Part shown: positions 1 through 8,286 of the stretch, piece after piece
Layout of the letters: each line of letters opens with the position of its first letter
Position numbering within the stretch: the stretch's first letter is position 1
Source: Sphingomonas sp.
GTDB lineage: Bacteria; Pseudomonadota; Alphaproteobacteria; Sphingomonadales; Sphingomonadaceae
Assembly: GCF_024508665.1 (NCBI RefSeq)
Contig: NZ_JANINP010000006.1
Span: forward strand, 982,001 to 1,046,000
Length of the DNA stretch: 64,000 nt
Reading direction: 5' to 3'
The notes under the pieces: generated by a model
What the model was told of the DNA's origin: nothing
The model's database searches: none
What the model saw: only the letters and a program-made list of their open reading frames with translations
Made by a program: the position numbers and the translations under genes

Positions 1-665
1 AGACAAATAAACCCGATCTGGTGTTTCTCGATATCCAGATGCCGGGATTCGACGGCTTTTCGGTGATCCAGGGCCTGATGGAGGTGGAACCGCCATTGTT
101 CGTCTTCGTGACGGCCTATTCCGACCACGCCATTCGCGCGTTCGAGGCGCAGGCGACCGATTACCTGGTCAAGCCGGTCGAGGAATCGCGCCTTGCCGAT
201 ACGCTCGACCGCGTGCGCCAGCGGCTCGCCGAGAAGCGCACCGCCGAGGAAGTCGAGAAGTATAAGGAAGCACTGGCCGAGGTGGCGCCGGAAGCGGCCG
301 AGGAAATCGCCGACGGCGGCGAGGTGTCGTCCAACCGCTTCGAGAAGCTCATCAACATCAAGGATCGCGGCAAGATCTTCCGCGTCGACGTCGACACGAT
401 CGAAGTGGTCGAGGCGGCGGGCGACTATATGTGCATCAAGACCGGCGACAACACGCTGATCCTGCGCCAGACGATGAAGGACCTGGAAAAGCGCCTCGAC
501 CCGCGCCGCTTCCAGCGCGTCCATCGTTCGACCATCGTCAATCTCGACCTGGTCCGCCAGGTCAAGCCGCATACCAATGGCGAGTGTTTCCTGGTGCTCG
601 ATTCGGGTGGCCAGGTGAAAGTCAGCCGCAGCTATCGCGACGTGGTGGCGCGGTTCGTTCACTGA
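1..665 (+). CDS. LytTR-family response regulator (5' end outside window)
   Basis: Two-component response regulator with a CheY-like receiver and a C-terminal LytTR DNA-binding domain. The frame is open to the left edge (first full codon at base 3), so the N-terminus is missing; the internal GTG at 21 is not a credible start. The phosphoacceptor Asp lies in FLDIQMPG, followed by the conserved Thr in FVTAYSDHA and the Lys in YLVKP. A linker of about 50 residues leads to the LytTR part, with RFQRVHRSTIVNLD as its most typical stretch. The partner kinase is presumably upstream, outside the window. Family assignment is firm; target genes are unknown. Confidence 0.93.
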   Translation, partial: TNKPDLVFLDIQMPGFDGFSVIQGLMEVEPPLFVFVTAYSDHAIRAFEAQATDYLVKPVEESRLADTLDRVRQRLAEKRTAEEVEKYKEALAEVAPEAAEEIADGGEVSSNRFEKLINIKDRGKIFRVDVDTIEVVEAAGDYMCIKTGDNTLILRQTMKDLEKRLDPRRFQRVHRSTIVNLDLVRQVKPHTNGECFLVLDSGGQVKVSRSYRDVVARFVH

Positions 666-673
666 TCCACATT

Positions 674-762
674 CCCCTCCCGCCTGCGGGAGGGGTTAGG
701 GGAGGGGCTGTGGGAGAGAGCGGAACACGCCCTCCCCCGGCCCCTCCCGCAAACGGGAGGGG
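674..762. repeat. Long inverted repeat, family A copy 1
   Basis: Two near-identical 22-base hairpins of the form CCCCTCCCGC...GCGGGAGGGG lie at 674-695 and 741-762, separated by about 45 bases. The second hairpin ends five bases before the ATG at 768, and its GGGAGGGG arm is the only Shine-Dalgarno-like sequence for that gene. Related elements occur at seven other places in this window. Confidence 0.8.
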
Positions 763-767
763 AGTTT

Positions 768-1523
768 ATGTCGTCCGCCTACGAGACCTTCGCCGCGCTC
801 CATGTCCCCGGCGACCCGCTGATCATCTACAATTGCTGGGATCCGGGCAGCGCGGTGGCGATCGCCAAGGCGGGTGCGAAGGCGATCGCGAGCGGTAGCT
901 ATGGCGCTGCCGAGTCGCTCGGTTTCCATGACGGGGAGGAGGTTCCGCTGGATCTCGTTCTCGATAATGCCAAGCGGATCATGGGCGTGGTCGATGTCCC
1001 CGTATCGATCGACTTCGAAAGCGGCTATGCGCACGACGTCGAGGGCATTGCCGCCAATCTCGCGAAGCTGGCCGCGACTGGCGCGGTCGGCTGCAATTTC
1101 GAGGATTCGGTGATCGGCGGCGAGGGGCTCTATCCGATCGCGGACCAGGCAGAGCGCGTCGCCGCGGCGCGCAAGGGCGCCGGCGAGGCGTTCTTTATCA
1201 ACGCGCGGATCGATCTCTACATCCGTACGCCTGCCGAAAAGCAGGATGCATCGACTCTCGATGAGACGATCGATCGGGCGGCCGCCTATGTCGCGGCCGG
1301 CGCGAGCGGGATCTTCGTCCCGTTCTTGCGCGACGCTGCGGCGATCGCGCAGATCGTCAAGCGCACCGGCGCGCTGGTCAACGTCCTGCCCGGCGGTGGC
1401 GAGGTCGACTCACGCGCCTTCGCCGATGCCGGCGTGGCACGGATCAGCTATGGCGCGGGCCCGTGGTTCGCGGCGATGGCTTGGCTGGAAGATCAGGCGC
1501 GTTCGGCGATCAACTGGAAATAG
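768..1523 (+). CDS. Isocitrate lyase/PEP mutase superfamily protein
   Basis: A 251-residue TIM-barrel enzyme of the phosphoenolpyruvate mutase/isocitrate lyase superfamily. Its members make or break C-C or P-C bonds in 2-oxo or 2-hydroxy acids with Mg2+. Visible marks are DFESGY (residues 82-87) and NFEDS (110-114), which hold the metal-binding acidic residues. The KKCGH loop of true isocitrate lyase is absent, and the length suits the small oxaloacetate-hydrolase or methylisocitrate-lyase-like members. The exact substrate cannot be read from the sequence. The ATG at 768 follows directly on a repeat hairpin that carries the ribosome binding site. Confidence 0.85.
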   Translation: MSSAYETFAALHVPGDPLIIYNCWDPGSAVAIAKAGAKAIASGSYGAAESLGFHDGEEVPLDLVLDNAKRIMGVVDVPVSIDFESGYAHDVEGIAANLAKLAATGAVGCNFEDSVIGGEGLYPIADQAERVAAARKGAGEAFFINARIDLYIRTPAEKQDASTLDETIDRAAAYVAAGASGIFVPFLRDAAAIAQIVKRTGALVNVLPGGGEVDSRAFADAGVARISYGAGPWFAAMAWLEDQARSAINWK

Positions 1524-1528
1524 CCGTC

Positions 1529-1631
1529 ATCCCGGCGAAGGCCGGGATCGCTGGAGAGTTGCGATACGGCCAGAGGCCAACGTCTGGGCGGATCGTCCCC
1601 CGGACGATCCTTGAGCATGCGGGGTATGCTC
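1529..1631. repeat. Cluster of three intergenic hairpins
   Basis: Between convergent genes there are three stem-loops: ATCCCGGC-GAAG-GCCGGGAT (1529-1548), GGATCGTCC-CCC-GGACGATCC (1590-1610) and GAGCAT...ATGCTC (1613-1631). The first belongs to the same type as the elements at 49923 and 58233 (family B). None is followed by a long T run, but together they could serve as a shared transcription end for the flanking genes. Confidence 0.55.
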
Positions 1632-1661
1632 ACCCGACGTTCCTCCGCCGGGCGGCGGATT

Positions 1662-2255
1662 TCAATCCAGCGGCTTCTTGTCTTCCTCGGTCACCCCGAG
1701 ATCGGTCGCGGTGAACAGCGCGTGGAGCGTGATGCCGCGCTCCTTGAGGTTGGCATCCGCCCCTTGTTCGCGGTCGAGGATCACGATCGCGTCCTTCATG
1801 ATCCCACCGGCCGCTTCGATCTGTTCGGCGGCCTTCAGGATCGACCCGCCGCTGGTCGCGACGTCGTCGATCAGCACGACATGCTTGCCCTGCAGCGACT
1901 CGCCGCCGCTATCGTCGAGCCCTTCGACCATCAGCGAGGTGCCGTGCGCCTTCGCCGCCTTGCGCACGAATACCGCCCCGATCGGGCGACCGACGTCCCA
2001 GCTCAATGCCGCGATTCCGCCCAACAATGGCACCGCGCCCATTTCCAGCCCCGCGACGTAATCGGCATCCAGCCCGTCGAGCACCGACAACAATCCGCGC
2101 GCGCATTGCGCGGCGCCTTCGGGCGTCATCATCGTCGCTTTCATATTGAAATAGATCCGGCTGCGCTTGCCCGAGACGAGCAGGAAATCGCCGCGCTTGA
2201 GCGTGCGCGTGGCGAGCAGCGTGCGAAGGGCTTCGCGGTCGTACAAGGCGGCCAT
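1662..2255 (-). CDS. pyrE: Orotate phosphoribosyltransferase
   Basis: Converts orotate and PRPP to orotidine monophosphate in de novo pyrimidine synthesis (cytosol). The 197-residue length is normal for the family. The PRPP-binding signature VLIDDVATSGGS covers residues 127-138, and the flexible catalytic loop FVRKAAKAHGT lies at 96-106. The ATG at 2255 is the only sensible start. It lies 87 bases downstream of the S9 peptidase start region on the same strand, separated by an imperfect hairpin, so co-transcription is uncertain. Confidence 0.96.
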   Translation of the reverse strand: MAALYDREALRTLLATRTLKRGDFLLVSGKRSRIYFNMKATMMTPEGAAQCARGLLSVLDGLDADYVAGLEMGAVPLLGGIAALSWDVGRPIGAVFVRKAAKAHGTSLMVEGLDDSGGESLQGKHVVLIDDVATSGGSILKAAEQIEAAGGIMKDAIVILDREQGADANLKERGITLHALFTATDLGVTEEDKKPLD

Positions 2256-2271
2256 GGGTCCTCACAGGGCA

Positions 2272-2311
2272 AAGGGAAGGAGCGCCACCGCGGCCGGTGA
2301 CGCCCTCCCTT
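2272..2311 (-). terminator. Imperfect hairpin between S9 peptidase and pyrE
   Basis: An interrupted stem AAGGGA-GG-GCG-CACCG pairs with CGGTG-CGC-CC-TCCCTT. Read on the minus strand the hairpin is followed by TTTG. It could weakly end transcription of the S9 gene before pyrE. Only shape supports it. Confidence 0.35.
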
Positions 2312-2342
2312 CGATCAAGCCCGGCAAGGCGTCAACTGGCGA

Positions 2343-4310
2343 TCATGCGGGATTATACTTTGCCAGGAACGCCTCGAGTTCCTCCAGGAATTGCAGGCGG
2401 TCGGCTTGGCGCGTGAAATGATGGTCGCCCAAAGGCTGCTCGACGTACCGATAGGTCGCACCGGCCGCCTTCAGTCGCTCGACCATCTCGCGCGATTGCT
2501 TGACCGGCACGACCTGGTCGGCCTTGCCATGCATGATCAGGATCGGCGTCGAGAATTCGGCGGCGAAATTTATCGGCGACACCGCCTTAAGGTCGGGCGC
2601 CTGCCTGCGCAGATTATCCTTGTTGCGGCCGCCGTTGAGGAACGAGCCGTCATACCGCAGCATCGCCGTCATGTCGGATATGCCGGCGAACGACACCGCG
2701 CAGCGATAGACGCCCTTGTCGCGCTGCGCGGCGCGAAAAGCGGCATAACCGCCATAGGAACCACCGACGATGCATACGCGTTTGGAGTCGGCGATTCCCT
2801 GCTTCGCCGCCCAACCGACCGCGTCGACCAGGTCGTCCTGCATCTTCAGGCCCCATTGGCCTTCGCCGAGCTTGTTGAACTTGGTGCCGAAGCCGGTCGA
2901 GCCGCGATAATTGGGCTGCAGCACGGCGTAGCCACGGCTCGCCAGGAACTGAGCCCACCAATCCCATTCCTCGTCGTCGCGAACCGCCGGACCGCCATGC
3001 GGCATCAGGATCAATGGGAGGTTCTTCGCCTCGCGCCCTTTGGGCAGCGTCAGCACCGCGGACATTTCGGTGCCGTCGCGCGCGGTGTAGCGGACGGTCT
3101 TGACCGGCGCATAGCTCTTGGTGCCGAGCGTCGCATTGATCGTCGCGAAGACCGACATTCGCCCGTCGGCAGGGCGATAAAGATAATAGGCCCCCGCGCT
3201 GTCGGCCGCGCCGATATGCACGATCAACACGCTTAGGTCGTTGCTCCACGACACGATGTCGGGCCACAGATTGGGAACCGCCTTGTCGAGATCGGCCTGG
3301 ACCTGCGCCAGGGTCGGGTCGAGCCATTTCGTGCGCGTCCGCGTGTCGGTATATTGGAACCCCATCATTTTCGTGCCGGTCGGGTCGAGAAACGGTGCGT
3401 CGACATCATAGCCGGGCGCATCGAAGATCTTGGCGCCGATCTTCATCGTGTCGAGATCGAAATCATAGACGGCGTCGAACCCGTCGGCATCGTCGACCGC
3501 GATCGCCTTTCCCGATTGCGGCAGGATCAATGCGGGCAAGGTGCTGAGCGTACTGCCCTTGGCGACGGCACGCTCGATGGGTTTCAGCGGCCCGCCGGCC
3601 TGCGCGCGATACAGCGTGCGATAGGATCGCCTGTCGTCGTCATAGGCAGTGCCCATCCGCACGGTGCCGGCAGTGTCGGCATACCAGTCCATTACATTGG
3701 TGGTCGAACTCTGGACGATCTTGCTCTTGCCTGTGGAGACGTCGAAGTCCCGCACCTGCGGCCAGAAATTCTCGCCCATATAGATCGAGTTCTGCATCGC
3801 GATCAGGGCATGCGGGCTGCCGTCGCGCGCGACCCACAATATGTCGGCGCCATTCTGGCCAGTCGTCGGCGTCGCCAGGACATTGATCTTGCCGCCATCG
3901 GAGCGAACGCCGAACGCGCGGCTGACATACCAGCTATCGCCCTCGACCGGCTGCATCTCTCCGGCGCGGAGCAATAGCCAGTCGTTGTTGACCCATTTCC
4001 AGCTGATCAATTCGAAATCGCCCGGATCGAGCAATTTGACCTTCGTGGTGTCGGCCAGCGGGATGATCGCCAGCCGCATCTTGCCTTGAACCGCGATCCG
4101 CGCGGCGACACGGGTACCGTCGGGCGACAAAGACGGCGCTTCGATGAACGGCAATTGCGCAAAGGCCGCGGCGGGAGGAGGGCCGGCATTGGCCGGCGCC
4201 GGCTTTGTCTCTGGTGCCGGTGCGGCTGGCTTGGTGTCTTGCGCCGATACACCGGTCATCGCCGGAAATAGCGCGGCCGCAGCCGCGATCGATACGATAC
4301 GCCCAAACAT
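2343..4310 (-). CDS. Secreted S9-family prolyl oligopeptidase-like peptidase
   Basis: An exported serine peptidase of the prolyl oligopeptidase (S9) family, likely cleaving short peptides in the periplasm. From the chosen ATG at 4310 the protein has 655 residues and starts with a signal peptide (MFGRIVSIAAAAALFPAMTGVSAQ). A proline/alanine-rich linker and a beta-propeller-like region follow, then a C-terminal alpha/beta hydrolase domain. The triad is visible: Ser in GGSYGG (about 518), Asp in HGKADQVVP (about 598) and His in GDHHF (about 631). The frame remains open 18 codons further upstream, but that would bury the signal peptide. It lies upstream of pyrE on the same strand. Confidence 0.9.
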   Translation of the reverse strand: MFGRIVSIAAAAALFPAMTGVSAQDTKPAAPAPETKPAPANAGPPPAAAFAQLPFIEAPSLSPDGTRVAARIAVQGKMRLAIIPLADTTKVKLLDPGDFELISWKWVNNDWLLLRAGEMQPVEGDSWYVSRAFGVRSDGGKINVLATPTTGQNGADILWVARDGSPHALIAMQNSIYMGENFWPQVRDFDVSTGKSKIVQSSTTNVMDWYADTAGTVRMGTAYDDDRRSYRTLYRAQAGGPLKPIERAVAKGSTLSTLPALILPQSGKAIAVDDADGFDAVYDFDLDTMKIGAKIFDAPGYDVDAPFLDPTGTKMMGFQYTDTRTRTKWLDPTLAQVQADLDKAVPNLWPDIVSWSNDLSVLIVHIGAADSAGAYYLYRPADGRMSVFATINATLGTKSYAPVKTVRYTARDGTEMSAVLTLPKGREAKNLPLILMPHGGPAVRDDEEWDWWAQFLASRGYAVLQPNYRGSTGFGTKFNKLGEGQWGLKMQDDLVDAVGWAAKQGIADSKRVCIVGGSYGGYAAFRAAQRDKGVYRCAVSFAGISDMTAMLRYDGSFLNGGRNKDNLRRQAPDLKAVSPINFAAEFSTPILIMHGKADQVVPVKQSREMVERLKAAGATYRYVEQPLGDHHFTRQADRLQFLEELEAFLAKYNPA

Positions 4311-4353
4311 GACTTGCCCCCAGTGCCCCGGGCAGCAGTCTAGCAATGAAAAA

Positions 4354-4372
4354 GGGGCAGACAAGCTGCCCC
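4354..4372 (-). terminator. Intrinsic terminator downstream of hppA (distal)
   Basis: GGGGCAG-ACAAG-CTGCCCC forms a perfect 7-base stem. On the minus strand it is followed immediately by TTTTT. It is the second of two hairpins after the hppA stop codon. Confidence 0.7.
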
Positions 4373-4404
4373 CGATCCAATTTTATGTCCGAAAAGAACG
4401 ATCT

Positions 4405-4436
4405 GCTCCCATCCGGCGCAACGACCGGATGGGAGC
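4405..4436 (-). terminator. Strong hairpin directly after hppA
   Basis: A perfect 12-base stem (GCTCCCATCCGG / CCGGATGGGAGC) with an 8-base loop begins eight bases past the hppA stop codon. A modest T-rich stretch (GTTCTTTTC) follows on the minus strand. Together with the hairpin at 4354 it probably ends the hppA transcript. Confidence 0.65.
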
Positions 4437-4444
4437 CGTATCGC

Positions 4445-6559
4445 TTAGCCGACGCCGTGCGCGGCCAGTGCCGCGAGCAGCAGCAGCGCGACGATGTTGG
4501 TGATCTTGATCATCGGGTTGACCGCCGGGCCCGCTGTATCCTTGTACGGATCGCCCACGGTATCGCCGGTGACCGCGGCCTTATGGGCATCGGAGCCCTT
4601 GCCGCCGTAATTGCCGTCTTCGATATACTTCTTGGCATTGTCCCATGCGCCGCCGCCCGAGGTCATCGAGATTGCGACGAACAGGCCGGAGACGATCACG
4701 CCGAGCAGCATCGCCCCGACCGTGGCGAAGCCCTGATCGCGGCCCGCGACTGCCTGGATGACGAAGAACACCACGACGGGGCTCAGCACCGGCAACAGCG
4801 ACGGCACGATCATTTCCTTGATCGCCGCCTTGGTCACGATGTCGACCGTGCGACCGTAATTGGGACGGCTGGTCCCTTCCATGATGCCCTTGTCGGCGGC
4901 GAACTGGGCGCGAACGTCCTCGACCACCGATCCCGCCGCCCGGCCGACCGCGGTCATGCCGAAGGCGCCGAACAGATAGGGAAGCAGCGCGCCGAGCAGC
5001 AGCCCGACGATGACATAGGGATTGCTCAACTGGAAGTTGATCGTCCCGATGCCGAGTTGCGGCGCATAGCGATCGAGGTCGGTCGTATAGGCGCCGAACA
5101 GCACGAGCGCGGCGAGCGCGGCCGAGCCGATCGCATAGCCCTTGGTCACCGCCTTGGTCGTGTTGCCCACCGCGTCGAGCGCGTCGGTGCGGTGCCGCAC
5201 GTCGTCGGGCAGCCCCGACATTTCGGCTATGCCGCCGGCATTGTCGGTGACCGGCCCATAAGCGTCGAGCGCGACCACCATGCCCGCGAGCGCGAGCAGC
5301 GAGGTAGCGGCGAACGCCACGCCGATGATCCCGGCCAGCTGATAAGTCGCGATCACCGCGATCACGATCACGAGCGTCGGCAGCGCGGTCGATTCCAGGC
5401 TGATCGCAAGGCCTTGGATGACGTTGGTGCCGTGGCCGGTGGTGGATGCCTTGGCGATCGACTTGACCGGCCGGTAATTGGTGCCGGTGTAATATTCGGT
5501 GATCCACACCAACAGGCCGGTCACGACCAGGCCGATCAGCATGCAATAGAAGAGCGACATGCCGGTGAAGCTCTTGTCGCCGACAGTGCCGATCGCGGCG
5601 TTAAGGTCGCCGAGCACCCATTTGGTCGCGCCGAAAATGGCGAAGGCCGACAGGACGACCGTCGTCCAGAACCCCTTGTAGAGCGCGCCCATGATCGACT
5701 CGCCCTTGCCGAGCCGGACGAAATAGGTGCCGATGATCGAGGTGATAATGCACACGCCGCCGACGATCAGCGGCAAGGCCATCAGCGCGAACAGATTGGG
5801 CGCGTCGGCGAGCAGCAGGGCGATGGAGACCATCGTCAGGCCGATCGTCACGACATAGGTTTCGAACAGATCGGCCGCCATGCCGGCGCAGTCGCCGACA
5901 TTGTCGCCGACATTGTCCGCGATCGTCGCCGGGTTGCGGGGATCGTCCTCGGGAATGCCCGCCTCGACCTTGCCGACCAGGTCGGCGCCGACGTCGGCGG
6001 CCTTGGTGAAGATACCGCCGCCCAAGCGCGCGAAGATCGAGATCAGCGAGGCGCCGAAGGCCAAGGCGGTCAGCGCGGCGACGATCTCATGATCGCCCGG
6101 CTCGAGATGCTTGACCCCGGTCAGGTACCAGAAGATCCCGGCGATCGAGAGCAGGCCCAGGCCCGCCACCAGCATGCCGGTGATCGCGCCCGAACGGAAC
6201 GCCAAGGTCAGACCGCCCTGGAGCGAGCCGCGCGCGGCTTCCGCCGTGCGGACGTTGGCGCGGACCGAGATGTTCATGCCGATGAACCCGGCGATGCCCG
6301 ACAGCACAGCGCCGATCAGGAACGCCACGGTCGACAGGATGCCGAGCGTGAAGAACAGGATCACGGCGACGATCACGCCGACGATCGCGATGGTAGTATA
6401 TTGGCGACCCAGATAGGCCTTGGCGCCTTCCTGGATGGCGGCGGCGATATCCTGCATCTTTTCGTTGCCGGCCGGCGCGCGAAGCACCTGCTGGCTGGTG
6501 ATGAAGCCATAGACTACGGCGATCAGGCCGCAGACGATGGCCGCATAGACAATCGTCAT
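4445..6559 (-). CDS. hppA: Proton-translocating membrane pyrophosphatase, K+-independent type
   Basis: Integral membrane pump that couples pyrophosphate hydrolysis to H+ export. The 704 residues contain about 16 membrane segments. The pyrophosphate/Mg2+ motifs are intact: [11 protein letters not shown] (189-199) and DNVGDNVGD (215-223). At the position that separates K+-dependent from K+-independent enzymes the sequence reads [10 protein letters not shown] with Lys at about 469 and Thr at about 472, the K+-independent signature. I chose the ATG at 6559 ([12 protein letters not shown]) over an in-frame ATG seven codons upstream because it begins the first membrane helix. It follows thiL on the same strand after a gap of 114 bases and is followed by two hairpins. 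Confidence 0.96.
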   Translation of the reverse strand: MTIVYAAIVCGLIAVVYGFITSQQVLRAPAGNEKMQDIAAAIQEGAKAYLGRQYTTIAIVGVIVAVILFFTLGILSTVAFLIGAVLSGIAGFIGMNISVRANVRTAEAARGSLQGGLTLAFRSGAITGMLVAGLGLLSIAGIFWYLTGVKHLEPGDHEIVAALTALAFGASLISIFARLGGGIFTKAADVGADLVGKVEAGIPEDDPRNPATIADNVGDNVGDCAGMAADLFETYVVTIGLTMVSIALLLADAPNLFALMALPLIVGGVCIITSIIGTYFVRLGKGESIMGALYKGFWTTVVLSAFAIFGATKWVLGDLNAAIGTVGDKSFTGMSLFYCMLIGLVVTGLLVWITEYYTGTNYRPVKSIAKASTTGHGTNVIQGLAISLESTALPTLVIVIAVIATYQLAGIIGVAFAATSLLALAGMVVALDAYGPVTDNAGGIAEMSGLPDDVRHRTDALDAVGNTTKAVTKGYAIGSAALAALVLFGAYTTDLDRYAPQLGIGTINFQLSNPYVIVGLLLGALLPYLFGAFGMTAVGRAAGSVVEDVRAQFAADKGIMEGTSRPNYGRTVDIVTKAAIKEMIVPSLLPVLSPVVVFFVIQAVAGRDQGFATVGAMLLGVIVSGLFVAISMTSGGGAWDNAKKYIEDGNYGGKGSDAHKAAVTGDTVGDPYKDTAGPAVNPMIKITNIVALLLLAALAAHGVG

Positions 6560-6673
6560 TCCTCTTCCCCTGCTAGACACGTGACGCCGGACGGCATCCG
6601 CGAACTTTCCTTAAGGTGGGCAGGAGGTATAAGGAGGGATCGAGCGAGCGCAAGCGCCCACGAACCCTGGCCG

Positions 6674-7567
6674 TCAGTGTTGAAAACCGAGCGTGGCCGG
6701 GAGCGGGACGGATGAACCCTGCCACGTCAGCGCGATCCCGCTTCCGGCGCCGAACCGGCCGACCGGGGATGCGCCAACAGGCGGCTCTTCGCCGCCGGCC
6801 AGCGCGAACAGCAATTCGTAGTCGTCGCCCGCCGTCGCCGCGGCGAGGTGAGCGGCAAGGTCGGCGCCGGCAAAGGCGAGATAGTCCGGCGAAAGGGGGA
6901 TGGCGGCGAGATCGATGGCGACCGCCAGGCCCGAGGCGGCGGCCATGCGGCCGGCGTCGATCAACAATCCGTCCGACACGTCCATCATCGCGTGAACGAG
7001 CGGGGCCAGCCTCGATCCCTCGGCAACACGCGGTATCGGGCGGCGATAGCGCGCGAGCAGCGTCTTTGGCCCTGCCTCTCCCTGCGCGATCCGCAAGCCC
7101 GCGCCGGCATCGCCGATCGTTCCCGTCACCCAGAGCGCGTCGCCCGCTCGCGCGCCCGAGCGCAACGGTGCGGGCGCATCGCGGCCGATCGCGGTCAGCG
7201 TCAATACGCGAGGCGCATTCGCGGGAAGGGAAACGGTATCGCCGCCGATCAGCGGACAGCCGAACGTCTCGAGCGCCGCGCGCAGGCCGTCGAGAAAGCC
7301 ACGATCCCAATCGTCGCTCGACAGCGGATAATTGAGCAGCGCGCCCTCGATCCGCGCGCCCTTGGCGGCGAGGTCGGACAGATTCACCGCGAGAAGTTTC
7401 CAGGCGACGTCGCCCGGCGCATCGTCGGACAGGAAATGGACGCCCTCGACTATCGTGTCGGTGGTGACGGTCATTCCGCCGATCGTCGCATTGTCGTCGC
7501 GCAGCTCATGCGCGCCCGGATGGAGCGGCAGCGTCCGCAACGCGGCGATGAAATCGGCCTCGTTCAT
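6674..7567 (-). CDS. thiL: Thiamine-monophosphate kinase
   Basis: Phosphorylates thiamine monophosphate with ATP to thiamine diphosphate, the last step of cofactor synthesis. The 297 residues show the PurM/ThiL-type fold: the opening MNEADFIAAL, the metal-binding stretch DDNATIGGMTVTTDTIVEGVHF, the GGDTVS motif near residue 103, and MMDVSDGLLID in the middle. It starts at the ATG at 7567, ten bases after the DUF4169 stop, in a tight run nusB-DUF4169-thiL. No TPP riboswitch is visible upstream. Confidence 0.95.
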   Translation of the reverse strand: MNEADFIAALRTLPLHPGAHELRDDNATIGGMTVTTDTIVEGVHFLSDDAPGDVAWKLLAVNLSDLAAKGARIEGALLNYPLSSDDWDRGFLDGLRAALETFGCPLIGGDTVSLPANAPRVLTLTAIGRDAPAPLRSGARAGDALWVTGTIGDAGAGLRIAQGEAGPKTLLARYRRPIPRVAEGSRLAPLVHAMMDVSDGLLIDAGRMAAASGLAVAIDLAAIPLSPDYLAFAGADLAAHLAAATAGDDYELLFALAGGEEPPVGASPVGRFGAGSGIALTWQGSSVPLPATLGFQH

Positions 7568-7577
7568 GCCCGCGGCT

Positions 7578-7754
7578 TCATGGCTCGCGTTTCATACCGT
7601 CCAGCTCGCGGGCGCGGCGCTCGGCTTCGGCCTTGGCAGCCTGTTTCTCTGCCTTGGTCCTGCCATAAGCGATGCGGTTGGCGGCGGCGGTCCTCCCGGC
7701 CTCCCCGCGCGCCTTCGCCTTGCGGGCCCGGTTGAGGTTGACGATCTCCGCCAT
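7578..7754 (-). CDS. DUF4169 family small protein
   Basis: A 58-codon gene in the gap between nusB and thiL. Read from the ATG at 7754 it begins MAEIVNLNRARKAKAR, continues with GRTKAEKQAAKAEAERRARELDG and ends at TGA 7578. This highly charged, Ala/Lys/Arg/Glu-rich helical pattern with an opening (E/D)(I/V)VNL motif is typical of the DUF4169 family of alphaproteobacteria. It sits 12 bases after nusB and 10 bases before thiL, so it is translated as part of that operon. Function is unknown; the basic helix suggests nucleic acid or ribosome contact, which is a guess. Confidence 0.8.
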   Translation of the reverse strand: MAEIVNLNRARKAKARGEAGRTAAANRIAYGRTKAEKQAAKAEAERRARELDGMKREP

Positions 7755-7766
7755 CCGCGCCGGCGG

Positions 7767-8237
7767 TCAGGCTCGCGCGCTCTTGGCGACGCCGTCCAGG
7801 ATGCCGTTGACGAAGCCCTTTTCGCGCCGTTCGTAAAAGGCGTCGGTGACGTCGAGATATTCGTTGATCACGGTGCCGACCGCGACGTCCTTGCGTGCGA
7901 GCAATTCATAAGTCCCGGCGCGCAGGATCGCTTTCATCAATTTGTCGAGCCGCTCGATCTTCCAATCGGCTGTGACGTTGTTCGCGATCAGCGCATCGAT
8001 CTCGTCAATTCGCGCCAGCGCCCCGGTCACCAGATCGTCGAAGAAGTCGATATCGGCATCGGCATATTCGGCATCCTCGATCGTCGCGCCGAGGCGATGC
8101 TGGTGGAATTCGTGGAGCAACGAGACGACGGGCGTGCCGTCCATATCGTGCTGATAGAGCGCCTGGGTCGCGGCGAGCCGCGCGGCGGCGCGCGCCTTGG
8201 ACCGGCCGGCGGTGCGGGAATTGGTGTGAGTCGTCAT
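7767..8237 (-). CDS. nusB: Transcription antitermination factor NusB
   Basis: Binds boxA RNA with S10 (NusE) and supports antitermination on rRNA operons. From the ATG at 8237 it is 156 residues: MTTHTNSRTAGRSKARAAAR, then the NusB core beginning AATQALYQHDMDG and ending with NEYLDVTDAFYERREKGFVNGILDGVA, a stretch close to the family consensus. An ATG 23 codons upstream would overlap hisD by 20 bases and add a non-conserved leader, so I did not use it. It follows hisD after a gap of 49 bases and precedes DUF4169 and thiL. Confidence 0.95.
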   Translation of the reverse strand: MTTHTNSRTAGRSKARAAARLAATQALYQHDMDGTPVVSLLHEFHQHRLGATIEDAEYADADIDFFDDLVTGALARIDEIDALIANNVTADWKIERLDKLMKAILRAGTYELLARKDVAVGTVINEYLDVTDAFYERREKGFVNGILDGVAKSARA

Positions 8238-8286
8238 TTGCGTTGCCTTTAGACCGGTGGACCGGTTCTTGTCGAAAAATGGAGGC

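Noticed and set aside
6560..6673. TPP riboswitch or other RNA near thiL/hppA
   Set aside because: No thi-box-like sequence on either strand; the region is short and unstructured by eye.
4346..6715. 789-codon open frame on the plus strand opposite hppA
   Set aside because: Its product is a low-complexity Asp/Arg/Gly/His-rich string that mirrors hppA codons; hppA itself has all family motifs.
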